DNA from: Janthinobacterium lividum
Lineage (GTDB): Bacteria; Pseudomonadota; Gammaproteobacteria; Burkholderiales; Burkholderiaceae_D
Assembly: GCF_011601275.1 (NCBI RefSeq)
Contig: NZ_JAAOLY010000009.1
Span: 124,001 to 188,000 of the forward strand
Direction: 5' to 3'
DNA length: 64,000 nucleotides
A program made the position numbers and the translations under genes. Below the pieces are notes generated by a model. The model saw only the letters and a program-made list of their open reading frames with translations. It was not told the origin of the DNA and did not search any database. Positions 52,833-61,592 of the stretch are shown piece by piece; the first letter of the stretch is position 1, and each line of letters starts with the position of its first letter.

Positions 52833-52937
52833 ATGACCGAACGTAAAAAACCGAACAACCTGCGTACCGGGCTGATACTGGGGGCCCTGGCGGCCTTCTT
52901 CTTCCTGTCCGTGTTCGTCAAGCGCATGTGGCTCTGA
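52833..52937 (+). CDS. Cytochrome oxidase small assembly protein (34 residues)
   Basis: A 34-residue protein between coxA and ctaG, too short for most gene finders: MTERKKPNNLRTGLILGALA, then AFFFLSVFVKRMWL and TGA. It has a basic N-terminus and one membrane helix ending in KRMW. Small single-helix proteins of this form at this position are annotated as cytochrome oxidase small assembly proteins in betaproteobacteria. Its stop is 1 nt from the GTG of ctaG, so the two are coupled. Confidence 0.78.
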   Translation: MTERKKPNNLRTGLILGALAAFFFLSVFVKRMWL

Positions 52938-52938
52938 C

Positions 52939-53511
52939 GTGACGACGCCCCACCAACAGGAAACACGCGGCCTGAACCGCAAGATGCTGGGCAAGCTGCT
53001 CGTCATTGCAGTGCTGATGTTCGGCTTTGGCTATGCCCTGATTCCCGTCTACAAGCAGATTTGCGAAGTGATGGGCATCAACGTGCTGACGCAAAAAGAT
53101 GGCACGGTGGCTTACGACAACAATACGCAGGTCGACACGACGCGCAGCATCACCGTCGAGTTCGACGGCAATGCGCAGGGGCCATGGCGCTTCCGCCCGA
53201 CCGTCTCGAGCATGCAGGTGCATCCGGGCGAACTGGTGACCGTCATGTATGAAGTGGTCAATACGCAAAACCGCGTCGTCAACGCGCAAGCCATTCCCAG
53301 CTATGCGCCGCAAAGCGCCACTCCGCATTTCAAGAAGGTCGAGTGCTTCTGCTTCAAGCAGCAGACCTTGAAGGCCAACGAAGCGCGGCAGATGCCGGTG
53401 GTGTTCTTCCTCGATCCGGCCCTGCCGAAAGAGGTGAAGACCATCACGCTGTCGTACACGTTTTTCGAGATTGCCGGTTTGAGCCAGGCTCAGACGCCGG
53501 CCGTCCAATAG
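52939..53511 (+). CDS. ctaG: Cytochrome c oxidase assembly protein CtaG/Cox11
   Basis: A 190-residue copper chaperone for CuB insertion: one N-terminal membrane helix (LLVIAVLMFGFGYALIPVYK) and a periplasmic immunoglobulin-like domain with the copper motif VECFCFKQQ. The start is GTG at 52939, 1 nt after the preceding stop; no ATG is available before the membrane helix. Confidence 0.95.
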   Translation: MTTPHQQETRGLNRKMLGKLLVIAVLMFGFGYALIPVYKQICEVMGINVLTQKDGTVAYDNNTQVDTTRSITVEFDGNAQGPWRFRPTVSSMQVHPGELVTVMYEVVNTQNRVVNAQAIPSYAPQSATPHFKKVECFCFKQQTLKANEARQMPVVFFLDPALPKEVKTITLSYTFFEIAGLSQAQTPAVQ

Positions 53512-53520
53512 GAGAGTGGC

Positions 53521-53727
53521 ATGGGCGAATCCAAGCAGCCGGAAAAAGCGTCGTTCCTGTATTCGCTGCGGGCCGTCGTGTGGTCGTTCACGGGCTTGCG
53601 CCGCAAGAGCGATTTCGATACGGACTCGGCCAAGCTCAACCCCGTGCACATCGTCATCGCCGGCTTCCTGGTGGTGGCTTGCCTGATCGGCATCCTGATT
53701 TCAATTGTTAAATTCGTCGTTTTATAA
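53521..53727 (+). CDS. DUF2970 family single-pass membrane protein
   Basis: A 68-residue protein with an N-terminal soluble helix (SFLYSLRAVVWSFTGLRRKS) and one C-terminal membrane helix (VHIVIAGFLVVACLIGILIS). It matches the DUF2970 family, which sits between ctaG and the subunit III gene in betaproteobacterial oxidase clusters. GGAGAG precedes the ATG. Function unknown, presumably assembly. Confidence 0.85.
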   Translation: MGESKQPEKASFLYSLRAVVWSFTGLRRKSDFDTDSAKLNPVHIVIAGFLVVACLIGILISIVKFVVL

Positions 53728-53767
53728 ATTATAAAAAACCACCCTATAAGTTTTTGAGGAGATGATG

Positions 53768-54628
53768 ATGAGTTCCAACCACGCCGCCGTACCTTATTAT
53801 TTCGTACCCGGCCCGTCGCGCTGGCCCATGCTGGGCGGCGCCAGCCTGCTGCTGACCATGATCGGCGCCTCGGCCTGGGTCAACGACGTCTCCTGGGGCC
53901 CGTACGTCAATTACCTGGGCATCGCCGGCATCTTGGTGGTGTTGTATTTCTGGTTCGGCGACGCCATCAGCGAGTCGGAGCAGGGCCTGTACAGCGAGCG
54001 CATCGACCACTCCTTCCGCTGGAGCATGAGCTGGTTCATCTTTTCGGAAGTCATGTTCTTCGCCGCCTTCTTCGGCGCCCTGTTTTATGCGCGCAGCATC
54101 TCGATGCCATGGCTGGCCGACCTCGACCACAAGGTGATCTGGCCCGATTTCGCCGCTCACTGGGGTAATACGGGCCCGGCCGGTACGGTGCAGGAATTCA
54201 CCACCATGACGCCGTTCTGGATTCCAACGATCAACACGGCCTTGCTGCTGCTGTCGGGTGTCACGTTGACCATCTCGCACCACGCGCTGCGCGCCGGCCA
54301 CCGCGCCATGACGGCCCTGTTCCTGTTCGCCACCATCGTGCTGGGCGCCATCTTCATGGGCTTTCAGGTCTACGAATACATGCACGCCTACAGCGAACTG
54401 AACTTGAAATTGACGTCGGGCATCTACGGCGCCACCTTCTTCATGCTGACGGGTTTCCACGGCTTCCACGTGACCCTGGGCGCCATCATGCTGTCCGTCA
54501 TCCTGTACCGCGTGCTGAAAGGCCACTTCACGCCCGAGCATCACTTCGGCTTCGAAGGCGCCGCCTGGTACTGGCACTTTGTCGACGTCGTCTGGCTGGG
54601 CCTGTACGTGGTCGTGTATTGGTTATAA
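53768..54628 (+). CDS. ctaE: Cytochrome c oxidase subunit III
   Basis: A ~286-residue, seven-helix subunit III. Typical blocks: WSMSWFIFSEVMFFAAFFGA, GFQVYEYMHAYSELNLKL, FFMLTGFHGFHVTLGAIML and the C-terminal EGAAWYWHFVDVVWLGLYVV. Three ATGs stand in a row (53762, 53765, 53768); the third is preferred because GAGGAG ends 6 nt before it. The last gene of the coxBA-ctaG-coxC transcript, followed by a strong terminator. Confidence 0.95.
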   Translation: MSSNHAAVPYYFVPGPSRWPMLGGASLLLTMIGASAWVNDVSWGPYVNYLGIAGILVVLYFWFGDAISESEQGLYSERIDHSFRWSMSWFIFSEVMFFAAFFGALFYARSISMPWLADLDHKVIWPDFAAHWGNTGPAGTVQEFTTMTPFWIPTINTALLLLSGVTLTISHHALRAGHRAMTALFLFATIVLGAIFMGFQVYEYMHAYSELNLKLTSGIYGATFFMLTGFHGFHVTLGAIMLSVILYRVLKGHFTPEHHFGFEGAAWYWHFVDVVWLGLYVVVYWL

Positions 54629-54672
54629 TGGCGGGGCAGGGCGCGCGCAGTTAGCGCTTGCACCTGCACCAT

Positions 54673-54713
54673 AAAAAAAAGCCGTACCGGGACATCCTGG
54701 GTACGGCTTTTTT
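54673..54713. terminator. Bidirectional terminator after coxC
   Basis: GCCGTACC (54681-54688) pairs with GGTACGGC (54700-54707) with an 11-nt loop, flanked by eight A residues and six T residues, so it can act on either strand. It separates coxC from the converging DUF2909 gene. Confidence 0.92.
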
Positions 54714-54751
54714 CTTAGTGTGAAGAATTTGCCAATCAGGCAATGTCGGTG

Positions 54752-54952
54752 TTAATGAATTCCCGTCGGCTGGATATAGCCCAGATGATGCGCCAGCAGG
54801 ATCAGCAAAAACAGGGTGATCGACAAGCCCACGCGCAGGGCCAGCGCCTGCACGGTGCGGTTGCTCTTGCCCTTGTCGCGCATGAGGAAGAACAGGGCCG
54901 AGCCCAGGCTGCCCAGGATCAGGATGAAGGCGATGGCAACGAGGATTTTCAT
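54752..54952 (-). CDS. DUF2909 twin-transmembrane protein
   Basis: A 66-residue protein with two membrane helices (ILVAIAFILILGSLGSALFF; ALRVGLSITLFLLILLAHHL) joined by a short basic loop, matching the DUF2909 family. It is inverted between coxC and surf1, a conserved position. The start MKILVAIAF was chosen; a longer frame would overlap the surf1 start. Confidence 0.83.
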   Translation of the reverse strand: MKILVAIAFILILGSLGSALFFLMRDKGKSNRTVQALALRVGLSITLFLLILLAHHLGYIQPTGIH

Positions 54953-54988
54953 GGATGGTAGCGCCAGGCTTGAGGAGGTTTCATTGTA

Positions 54989-55735
54989 ATGCGTATCCGC
55001 TTCCATTTTAGATGGATTCCATTTGTTGTAATGCTGCTACTGGTGGCGCTGGGGATTTCTTTGGCGCAATGGCAGCAGCGCCGTGCCGAAGAAAAAGTCG
55101 CCCGCGCCGCCCGGCTCGAGGCGGGCAACCATGCCGCGCCGCTGGCCTTGACGGCCGCGCCCATGCTGCCGGCCGACGCGCAAGCGATCGAATACCGCCG
55201 GGTCACCGTCACGGGCCATTTCGTGCCCGCCTGGACGGTGTACCTGGACAACCGCCCCTACAAGGGCCAGGCCGGCTTTCACGTGCTCACGCCATTCCAG
55301 ATCGAGGCTTCCCGCATGCACGTGCTGGTGGCGCAGGGCTGGTTGCCGCGCAACAATGCCGAGCGCACGCGCATCCCCGATTACACGACACCGGCCGGCA
55401 CGGTCACCATTACCGGCATCGCGCGCCTGAACGCGGGCCATGTGATGGAGCTGGGCACGGCGCCTGCCCTGGCGCCGCACGCCATCGTGCAAAATGCCGA
55501 TATCGGCCAGCTGGCACAGGCCAGCGGCCTGGTCTTGCAGCCTTTCATTCTCGAACAAACAGTCGACGGAGCAACGGCGCCTGCGTCCAGCCAGCTTCCC
55601 GTGCGCGACTGGCCGGCACCCGACCTGGGCGCCGACAAGCACCGCGGCTATGCCTTCCAGTGGTATGCACTGGCACTGATGGCTTTTTTATTTTTTGTCT
55701 TTACAGGATTTCGACGTGCAAACAAACAGCCCTGA
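54989..55735 (+). CDS. SURF1 family cytochrome oxidase biogenesis protein
   Basis: A 248-residue protein with two terminal membrane helices around a periplasmic domain: N-terminal WIPFVVMLLLVALGISLAQW QQRRA, central YLDNRPYKGQAGFHVLTPFQ and VLVAQGWLPRNN, C-terminal HRGYAFQWYALALMAFLFFV. SURF1 aids heme a insertion into subunit I. GAGGAGG lies 8 nt upstream of the ATG. The end overlaps the next gene by 20 bp. Confidence 0.93.
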   Translation: MRIRFHFRWIPFVVMLLLVALGISLAQWQQRRAEEKVARAARLEAGNHAAPLALTAAPMLPADAQAIEYRRVTVTGHFVPAWTVYLDNRPYKGQAGFHVLTPFQIEASRMHVLVAQGWLPRNNAERTRIPDYTTPAGTVTITGIARLNAGHVMELGTAPALAPHAIVQNADIGQLAQASGLVLQPFILEQTVDGATAPASSQLPVRDWPAPDLGADKHRGYAFQWYALALMAFLFFVFTGFRRANKQP

Positions 55736-56345
55736 CACAACGCAAGACAGCACCAATAAACAGGCACAAAATACGGGACGGTGGAAACTGCTGGCCGTCG
55801 TGGCCGTGTGCGCGTTTCCCATCATTGCTTCGTATTTCACGTACTACATCATCAAACCCACGGGCCGCAATAATTACGGCGCCCTGATCGACCCGCGTTT
55901 GCATCCGATTCCGGAAGAACAATTGCACGTGACGGAACTGGACGGCAAGGCGTCGCCGCTGGCGCAATTCAAGGGCAAGTGGGTGCTGCTGCAGACGGGG
56001 CCGTCCGATTGCCAGGAAGCATGCAAGAAGCAATTGTTTGACATGCAACAACTGCGTCTCATGCAGGGCAAGGAACGCGAGCGCCTGGAACGGGTCTGGC
56101 TGGTGACGGATGCCCAGCCGCTCGATACGCTCGTGATGCGCGAATTCGATGGCACCAGCATGTTGCGCGTCAATGGCGACGCCTTGAAAGCCTGGCTGCC
56201 CGTGGAGCCGGGCGGCAAGACCAGCGACCATTTGTATTTGATCGATCCGCTGGGCAATCTGATGATGCGCTTCCCGAAAGACGCGGACCCGAACAAGGTC
56301 AAGAAAGACATCGCCAAGCTGCTCAAAGCTTCGGCGATCGGTTGA
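55716..56345 (+). CDS. SCO-like thioredoxin-fold protein of the oxidase cluster
   Basis: A 209-residue protein with one membrane helix near residues 25-43 (LLAVVAVCAFPIIASYFTYY) and a periplasmic thioredoxin-like domain. GPSDCQEACKKQLFDMQQLR holds a CxxxC like the SCO copper site, and SDHLYLIDPLGNLMMRFP carries the position of the SCO histidine. The GTG at 55716 has AGGAT 8 nt upstream and is preferred over a TTG further up. It lies between surf1 and ctaA, a conserved place. Usually left as a hypothetical oxidase-cluster protein; SCO-like copper delivery is inferred. Confidence 0.75.
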   Translation: MQTNSPDTTQDSTNKQAQNTGRWKLLAVVAVCAFPIIASYFTYYIIKPTGRNNYGALIDPRLHPIPEEQLHVTELDGKASPLAQFKGKWVLLQTGPSDCQEACKKQLFDMQQLRLMQGKERERLERVWLVTDAQPLDTLVMREFDGTSMLRVNGDALKAWLPVEPGGKTSDHLYLIDPLGNLMMRFPKDADPNKVKKDIAKLLKASAIG

Positions 56346-56354
56346 GGGGTCTGC

Positions 56355-57533
56355 ATGCCGACGATGCATCTCTCCGCGCTGGCCCAGCTGGGCTTGACGG
56401 GTCTGCTGGTGGCGCTGCTGCCGCTGACCATGGTCTGGGTGTCCGCGGACGCCAATAAATACCGCAAGCTCGTGTGGATCGCCGTCTTTTTGACGGTCGA
56501 CCTGATCATGTTTGGCGGCTTTACGCGCCTGTCCGATTCCGGCCTGGGCTGCCCGGACTGGCCCGGCTGCTATGGCTCGGCCAATCCCTTCCTTGCGCAC
56601 GAGCATATCGTCGCGGCGGAAACGCTGATGCCGACGGGCCCCGTGACGGTGGTGAAAGCGTGGATCGAAATGACGCACCGCTACCTGGCCATGGCCATAG
56701 GCGTGCTGATCGTGGCGATGATGGTGCAGGCGTGGCGCCAGTGGAAGAAAAGCCGCCGCGCGGAATTCGCGCCCGCGCTGCCGACGGCGCTGTTTTTGTT
56801 CGTCTGCCTGCAAGGTGCGTTCGGCGCCTGGACCGTCACCCTGAAACTGCAACCCGTGATCGTCACCATCCATTTGCTGCTGGGCATGGGCTTGCTGGCC
56901 ATGCTCACATGGCTGGGCGGGCGCCAGGATCATGCCGTGAAACTCTTGCTGCGCGCCGATGCGGACGCTGCCGTGCTGCGCCCCGTGCGTGCGCTGGCCA
57001 TCTTTTCGCTCGTGCTGTTGACGGTGCAGATCGCGCTGGGCGGCTGGGTGAGCACCAACTACGCCACCCTGGCCTGCACGGATTTCCCCCTGTGCGGCGG
57101 GAAGGTCATTCCGGAAATGGATTTCGAGCATGGTTTCCATCTGTGGCGCGAGCTGGGCAAGACGGCCGCCGGCCATTACTTGCCGTTTTCCGCGCTGACG
57201 GCCATCCACTGGGTACACCGCAATTTCGCCTTCATCGTGCTGGCCGGTATCGGCTACACCGTGTTTCGCGCATGGAAACTGCCGTCCTTGCGCGGCACGG
57301 CCCGCTGGGTTGCGCTGGTGCTGGCCCTGCAGGCGGCAACGGGCCTGGCGACCATCTACCTGAGCTGGCCATTGTCGATCGCCGTCATGCATAACGGCGG
57401 GGCGGCGCTGCTCGTGTTATTGCTGACCATGTTAAACTACAAGGCTAAATTCCAACTCGATGTAGCGCGGAAATCTGCTTCCGCCTCCGCGCCAGTGCCC
57501 TCGGCACCAGCCAGTCCTTCCCGTACCGCATAA
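56355..57533 (+). CDS. ctaA: Heme A synthase CtaA (COX15)
   Basis: A 392-residue, eight-helix protein oxidising the C8 methyl of heme O to make heme A. FGGFTRLSDSGLGCPDWPGC at residues ~55-74 is the family signature, with the histidines in EMTHRYLAMAIG and IHWVHRNFAFIV. The poorly conserved C-terminus is Ser/Pro/Ala-rich. It directly abuts ctaB. Confidence 0.94.
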   Translation: MPTMHLSALAQLGLTGLLVALLPLTMVWVSADANKYRKLVWIAVFLTVDLIMFGGFTRLSDSGLGCPDWPGCYGSANPFLAHEHIVAAETLMPTGPVTVVKAWIEMTHRYLAMAIGVLIVAMMVQAWRQWKKSRRAEFAPALPTALFLFVCLQGAFGAWTVTLKLQPVIVTIHLLLGMGLLAMLTWLGGRQDHAVKLLLRADADAAVLRPVRALAIFSLVLLTVQIALGGWVSTNYATLACTDFPLCGGKVIPEMDFEHGFHLWRELGKTAAGHYLPFSALTAIHWVHRNFAFIVLAGIGYTVFRAWKLPSLRGTARWVALVLALQAATGLATIYLSWPLSIAVMHNGGAALLVLLLTMLNYKAKFQLDVARKSASASAPVPSAPASPSRTA

Positions 57534-58433
57534 ATGACTACTCAGACCATCAGCCGTAAACCATCCCCCCGTATCGCCCAGTATTGGGCGCTGACCAAGC
57601 CCCGCGTGACGCAACTGGCCGTGTTTTGCGCCGTCATCGGCATGTTCCTGGCCAGCGAGGAGTTGCCTGACTGGCACGCGGTGGTGTTCGGCACCATCGG
57701 TATCTGGCTGCTGGCCGGCGCCGCGTTTGCCGTCAATTGCCTGGCCGAGCGCGAGATCGATGCGCGCATGGCCCGCACGGCGCGCCGCCCGATGGCCATG
57801 GGCGACATCACGGTGAAGCAGACGGTGGTGTTCGCGCTGGTGATCGGCGGCCTGGGCATGGCGATTCTGTATCACCTCGTCAATCCGCTGACCATGTGGC
57901 TGACCTTTGTCACCTTTGTCGGCTATGCCCTGATCTACACGATGGTGCTCAAACCCGCTACGCCACAGAACATCGTCATCGGCGGCCTGTCCGGCGCCAT
58001 GCCGCCCGCACTGGGCTGGGCCGCCGTCGCCAATGACGTGCCGATGCAGGCGTGGCTGCTGGTGCTGATCATTTTCGTCTGGACGCCGCCGCACTTCTGG
58101 GCCCTGGCCATGTACCGCCGCGACGATTACGCGCGCTCGGGCCTGCCCATGCTGCCCGTCACGCACGGCATGCAATTCACGCAATTCCACGTCTGGCTGT
58201 ACTCGATCGCGCTGGCCGCCACCACCTTGCTGCCGTACGCCGTGCGCATGAGCGGCCTGATCTACCTGGCTTCGGCCGTGGTGCTCAACGCCGGCTTCCT
58301 GTACTACGCGTGGAAGATGTACCGCCACTACACGGACTTGATCGCGCGCAAGGCTTTTACGTTTTCCATCATCTACCTGGCCTTGCTGTTCGCGGCCTTG
58401 CTGGTCGACCACTACATTCCTCTCGGCACATGA
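57534..58433 (+). CDS. ctaB: Protoheme IX farnesyltransferase (heme O synthase)
   Basis: A 299-residue UbiA-family prenyltransferase of about nine helices that farnesylates heme B. The first aspartate-rich motif is [20 protein letters not shown] and the second region [19 protein letters not shown]. It uses farnesyl diphosphate, supplied by ispA in this window. ATG follows the ctaA stop; its own stop overlaps the next ATG. Confidence 0.95.
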   Translation: MTTQTISRKPSPRIAQYWALTKPRVTQLAVFCAVIGMFLASEELPDWHAVVFGTIGIWLLAGAAFAVNCLAEREIDARMARTARRPMAMGDITVKQTVVFALVIGGLGMAILYHLVNPLTMWLTFVTFVGYALIYTMVLKPATPQNIVIGGLSGAMPPALGWAAVANDVPMQAWLLVLIIFVWTPPHFWALAMYRRDDYARSGLPMLPVTHGMQFTQFHVWLYSIALAATTLLPYAVRMSGLIYLASAVVLNAGFLYYAWKMYRHYTDLIARKAFTFSIIYLALLFAALLVDHYIPLGT

Positions 58434-59023
58434 AAAAATACCTGACTCTGTTGTTGGCGGCCGCGCTGGTCGCCGTCCTGGCCGGCTGCGGCAAACCTGC
58501 CGCGACCAAGCTGGCATTCAAGAACACGGACGTGACGGGCCTCGGCTACGCGCGCGAGTTCGCGCTGACGGACCACACTGGCCATCCGCGCACCTTGGCC
58601 GACTACAAGGGCAAGCTGGTGCTGATGTTCTTCGGCTACACGCAATGCCCGGACGTGTGTCCCACCACCATGGCTGACATGGCCCAGGTGATGCAGGAAA
58701 TGGGCCCGCAGGCGGACCAGGTGCAAGTGCTGTTCGTCACCGTCGACCCCGAGCGCGACACGCAGGAATTGCTGGCGCAGTATGTGCCGGCCTTCGACAA
58801 GCGTTTCGTGGGCCTGTATGGCGACGCTGCCGCGACGGCCAAGGTGGCCAAGGAATTCAAGGTGTATTACGCCAAGGTCGAGGGCGAGACGGACAGCAGC
58901 TATACGGTCGACCACACGGCCGGCACCTATGTCTTCGACCGCGAAGGCAAGATCCGCCTGTTCGTGCGCCACGGCGAAAAGCCTGCCGCCATCGCGCACG
59001 ATCTTAAACTTCTGCTATCCTGA
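58430..59023 (+). CDS. SCO1/SenC family copper chaperone
   Basis: A 197-residue lipoprotein-type SCO protein (lipobox LAGC in [20 protein letters not shown]). The thioredoxin-like domain has the copper ligands CPDVC and the distal histidine in [10 protein letters not shown]. It delivers copper to the CuA site of CoxB. ATGA overlap with ctaB fixes the start and indicates coupling. It is the last oxidase gene of the surf1-ctaA-ctaB run. Confidence 0.94.
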   Translation: MKKYLTLLLAAALVAVLAGCGKPAATKLAFKNTDVTGLGYAREFALTDHTGHPRTLADYKGKLVLMFFGYTQCPDVCPTTMADMAQVMQEMGPQADQVQVLFVTVDPERDTQELLAQYVPAFDKRFVGLYGDAAATAKVAKEFKVYYAKVEGETDSSYTVDHTAGTYVFDREGKIRLFVRHGEKPAAIAHDLKLLLS

Positions 59024-59065
59024 TCCGGTCGCGCCCCCAGGCGCCATCTTCAGGATATGCAGTAC

Positions 59066-60142
59066 ATGGACAAACGTTTCGAGCCGCACGCCCGCCTGGC
59101 AGCCATCATCTTCCTGTTGATCGGCTGCTTTTTCGTCTTGCGGCCCTTCCTCGCCGCCATGCTGTTTGCCGCCTGCGTGGGCATTTCCAGCTGGCCTTTG
59201 TACCTGTTGCTGCTGGAACGCCTGAAGGGACGGCGCAATTGGGCGGCCGCCATCATGACCCTGTCGCTGCTGCTCGTCATCGTGCTGCCGCTGGCCCTCG
59301 TCACCTATAACCTGGCCGACAATGTGTCGCGCATCTATGAACAGTTGCGCGCCGCGCTGGAATCGGGCGGCTTGCATCCGCCGGCCTGGCTGGCCAGCAT
59401 TCCCGTGGTGGGCGAAACCATCGCTGGCTACGTGGAGCGTCTGCTCGCTGACCGCGAGGAATTACTCAATTTGGGCAAGACCATGCTGGAACCGGCGCGC
59501 CATTTCCTCGCATCCGGCGGCATCCTGCTGGGTACGGGCCTGGCGCAGACCAGCCTGGCCGTGTTCGTCAGCTTCTTTCTCTACCGCGACGGCCAGCAAC
59601 TGAGCCGCGCCCTGATGACGGGCGCCGGCCGCATCATCGGCGACAGCGCGCCGGGCGTGGGCCTGACCATCAGCCGCACCGTGCGCGGCGTCATGTACGG
59701 CTTGCTGGGCACGGCGCTGGCGCAGGCGCTGGTGGCCGTGGTGGGCTTTTTGATCGCCGGCGTGCCGGCCGTGGCACTGCTGGGCGTGGCCACCTTCATC
59801 TTTTCGCTGATCCCCGTCGGCCCGCCCCTGATCTGGGGCGGCGCCGCCATCTGGCTGTTCAATGACGGCCAGACGGGCTGGGGTATCTTCATGCTGGTGT
59901 GGGGCGGATTGCTGATCAGCGGCGTGGATAACGTGGTGAAACCCATGCTGATCAGCCGCGGCAGCAGCCTGCCGTTCCTGCTGGTGCTGCTCGGCGTGCT
60001 GGGCGGTGTGCTGGCCTTCGGCTTCGTCGGCATTTTTATTGGTCCGACCCTGCTGGCGGTGCTGTACAGCTTGCTGCAAACGTGGACGGTGGGCGAAACC
60101 ACCGTGCCGCAGGGCAAAGATACCCTGACGAGCAAGAAGTAA
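59066..60142 (+). CDS. AI-2E family transporter (PerM/YdiK-like)
   Basis: A ~358-residue protein with seven to eight membrane helices (LAAIIFLLIGCFFVLRPFLA; VVGFLIAGVPAVALLGVATF; GGLLISGVDNVVKPMLISRG). The last block (GVDNVVKPMLI) is the family signature. Members include AI-2 exporters and sodium/proton antiporters; the substrate is unknown here. ATG 59066 has AGGA 10 nt upstream; ATG 59057 is too close. Its stop abuts the stop of the converging CNNM gene. Confidence 0.85.
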   Translation: MDKRFEPHARLAAIIFLLIGCFFVLRPFLAAMLFAACVGISSWPLYLLLLERLKGRRNWAAAIMTLSLLLVIVLPLALVTYNLADNVSRIYEQLRAALESGGLHPPAWLASIPVVGETIAGYVERLLADREELLNLGKTMLEPARHFLASGGILLGTGLAQTSLAVFVSFFLYRDGQQLSRALMTGAGRIIGDSAPGVGLTISRTVRGVMYGLLGTALAQALVAVVGFLIAGVPAVALLGVATFIFSLIPVGPPLIWGGAAIWLFNDGQTGWGIFMLVWGGLLISGVDNVVKPMLISRGSSLPFLLVLLGVLGGVLAFGFVGIFIGPTLLAVLYSLLQTWTVGETTVPQGKDTLTSKK

Positions 60143-61483
60143 TTAATCTCTTAAATCGGCATCCAGGTCCCGTTCCTGCTTCGGGATCACTTTAATGAGC
60201 ACGATACGGGGCCCGTTCATTTTCTTGACGACGATGTCGAAGTCGACAAAGGTGATGCGCTGGCCCTGCTTCGGGATGTCACCGAGCTTGACCATGATCA
60301 GGCCGCCCACCGATTCCACGTCGTCCAGCCCCAGTTCCTCGTTTTCGATATCGATGCCGAGGATGCGTTCGAGCGAGAAGATGGGCAAGCTGGCCTTGCC
60401 GATCAGGGTGCCGTCGCTTTGCTTGAGCCAATCGTTTTCATTGCGGCGGAATTCATCGCGGATTTCACCGACCATGGCGCCGAGCAAGTTGTCCAGGGTG
60501 ATGAAACCCAGCGGGCGTTTGCCCTTTTCGCCGATCAGGGCGAAGTGGGGCGCGCCGTCACGGAAGCGGCGGAACAGTTCCAACGCCGGCGTGCGTGCGG
60601 AAATGATGTCCACGGGACGCAAAAACGGCGTGAGCGAAGTGATCGGCTTGCCCGCCTGCTGGGCAAAGAACAGATCCTTGAGGTGCACGACACCGAGCAC
60701 GTCGTCTTCATTCGTGTCGAAATAAGGGTAGCGGCTGAAGCGGTTGCGCAGCACCGTGTCGAGGTTTTCTTCCAGGCTGTTCGACGCGTGCAGGGCGATC
60801 ACTTCATTGATCGGGCGCATCAGGTCCGACACCGTCATCTGTTCGAAATCAAGCGACTGGGCCAGGATATTGCGCTCGTCGCGCGTAAACTTTTCGCCTG
60901 GCTGGCTGGTGCGCAGGATCAGTTTCAATTCTTCGGACGAATAATGGGCGTCGTGGCCGCCCTTGCCGGACAGGCCCGCCAGGCGCAGCACCCAGTTGGC
61001 GCTGGCGTTGAGCAGATAGATGGCCGGATACATGGCCCAGTAAAAGCCGTACAGGGGAATCGCGCTCCACAGGCCGACGGCTTCCGGGTTGCGGATGGCC
61101 ATCGATTTGGGCGCCAGTTCGCCCACGACGATATGCAGGAAGGAAATCACGCTGAAGGCGACGACGAAGGAGACGCCATGGATCAGCTCTTGCGACGTGA
61201 CGCCGATGGCGCCGAACAGCGGCTCGAGCAGGCCGGCGAACGCCGGTTCGCCGACCCAGCCCAGGCCCAGCGACGCGAGGGTGATGCCCAGCTGGCAGGC
61301 GGACAGGTAGGCGTCCAGCTGGCCATGCACCTTGGCCAGGATGCGGCCCCGCAATCCCTGCGTCTTGGCGATGGCGCGGATGCGCGTGCGCCGCAATGTG
61401 ACGATGCCAAACTCGGCGGCAACAAAAAAACCGTTCAGCGCGACCAGGAAGAGGGCGAGCAGGACTAGCAAGACATTGTGCAT
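60143..61483 (-). CDS. HlyC/CorC family CNNM-CBS membrane protein
   Basis: A ~446-residue protein: CNNM membrane domain (residues ~1-190; LNGFFVAAEFGIVTLRRTRI, VVGELAPKSMAIRNPE), two CBS domains (VSDLMRPINEVIALHASNSL; PFLRPVDIISARTPALELFR) and a C-terminal CorC_HlyC domain (IGKASLPIFSLERILGIDIE). Such proteins act in magnesium/cobalt resistance or export. The start is uncertain: MHNVLLVLLALF at 61483 is used; MTFYQPIF at 61516 is also open. Confidence 0.9.
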   Translation of the reverse strand: MHNVLLVLLALFLVALNGFFVAAEFGIVTLRRTRIRAIAKTQGLRGRILAKVHGQLDAYLSACQLGITLASLGLGWVGEPAFAGLLEPLFGAIGVTSQELIHGVSFVVAFSVISFLHIVVGELAPKSMAIRNPEAVGLWSAIPLYGFYWAMYPAIYLLNASANWVLRLAGLSGKGGHDAHYSSEELKLILRTSQPGEKFTRDERNILAQSLDFEQMTVSDLMRPINEVIALHASNSLEENLDTVLRNRFSRYPYFDTNEDDVLGVVHLKDLFFAQQAGKPITSLTPFLRPVDIISARTPALELFRRFRDGAPHFALIGEKGKRPLGFITLDNLLGAMVGEIRDEFRRNENDWLKQSDGTLIGKASLPIFSLERILGIDIENEELGLDDVESVGGLIMVKLGDIPKQGQRITFVDFDIVVKKMNGPRIVLIKVIPKQERDLDADLRD

Positions 61484-61550
61484 GGGGGCGCTGAAGATGG
61501 GCTGGTAAAACGTCATCTTAAACGACGAAGGGCGCCATAGCCTAATTTTG

Positions 61551-61583
61551 CCGCGCGCCACCCCGCCAGGGGCGGGCGCGCGG
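61551..61583 (-). terminator. GC-rich hairpin after the MFS permease gene
   Basis: On the minus strand CCGCGCGCC pairs with GGCGCGCGG (61583-61551) with an inner GCCCC/GGGG stem. The following CAAAATT has no true T run, so termination would be weak. Confidence 0.45.
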
Positions 61584-61592
61584 ACGCTGGCC

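Noticed and set aside
51087..53006. 639-codon open frame opposite coxA
   Set aside because: Composition (runs of His, Gln, Arg, Gly) is that of a shadow frame; coxA is certain.
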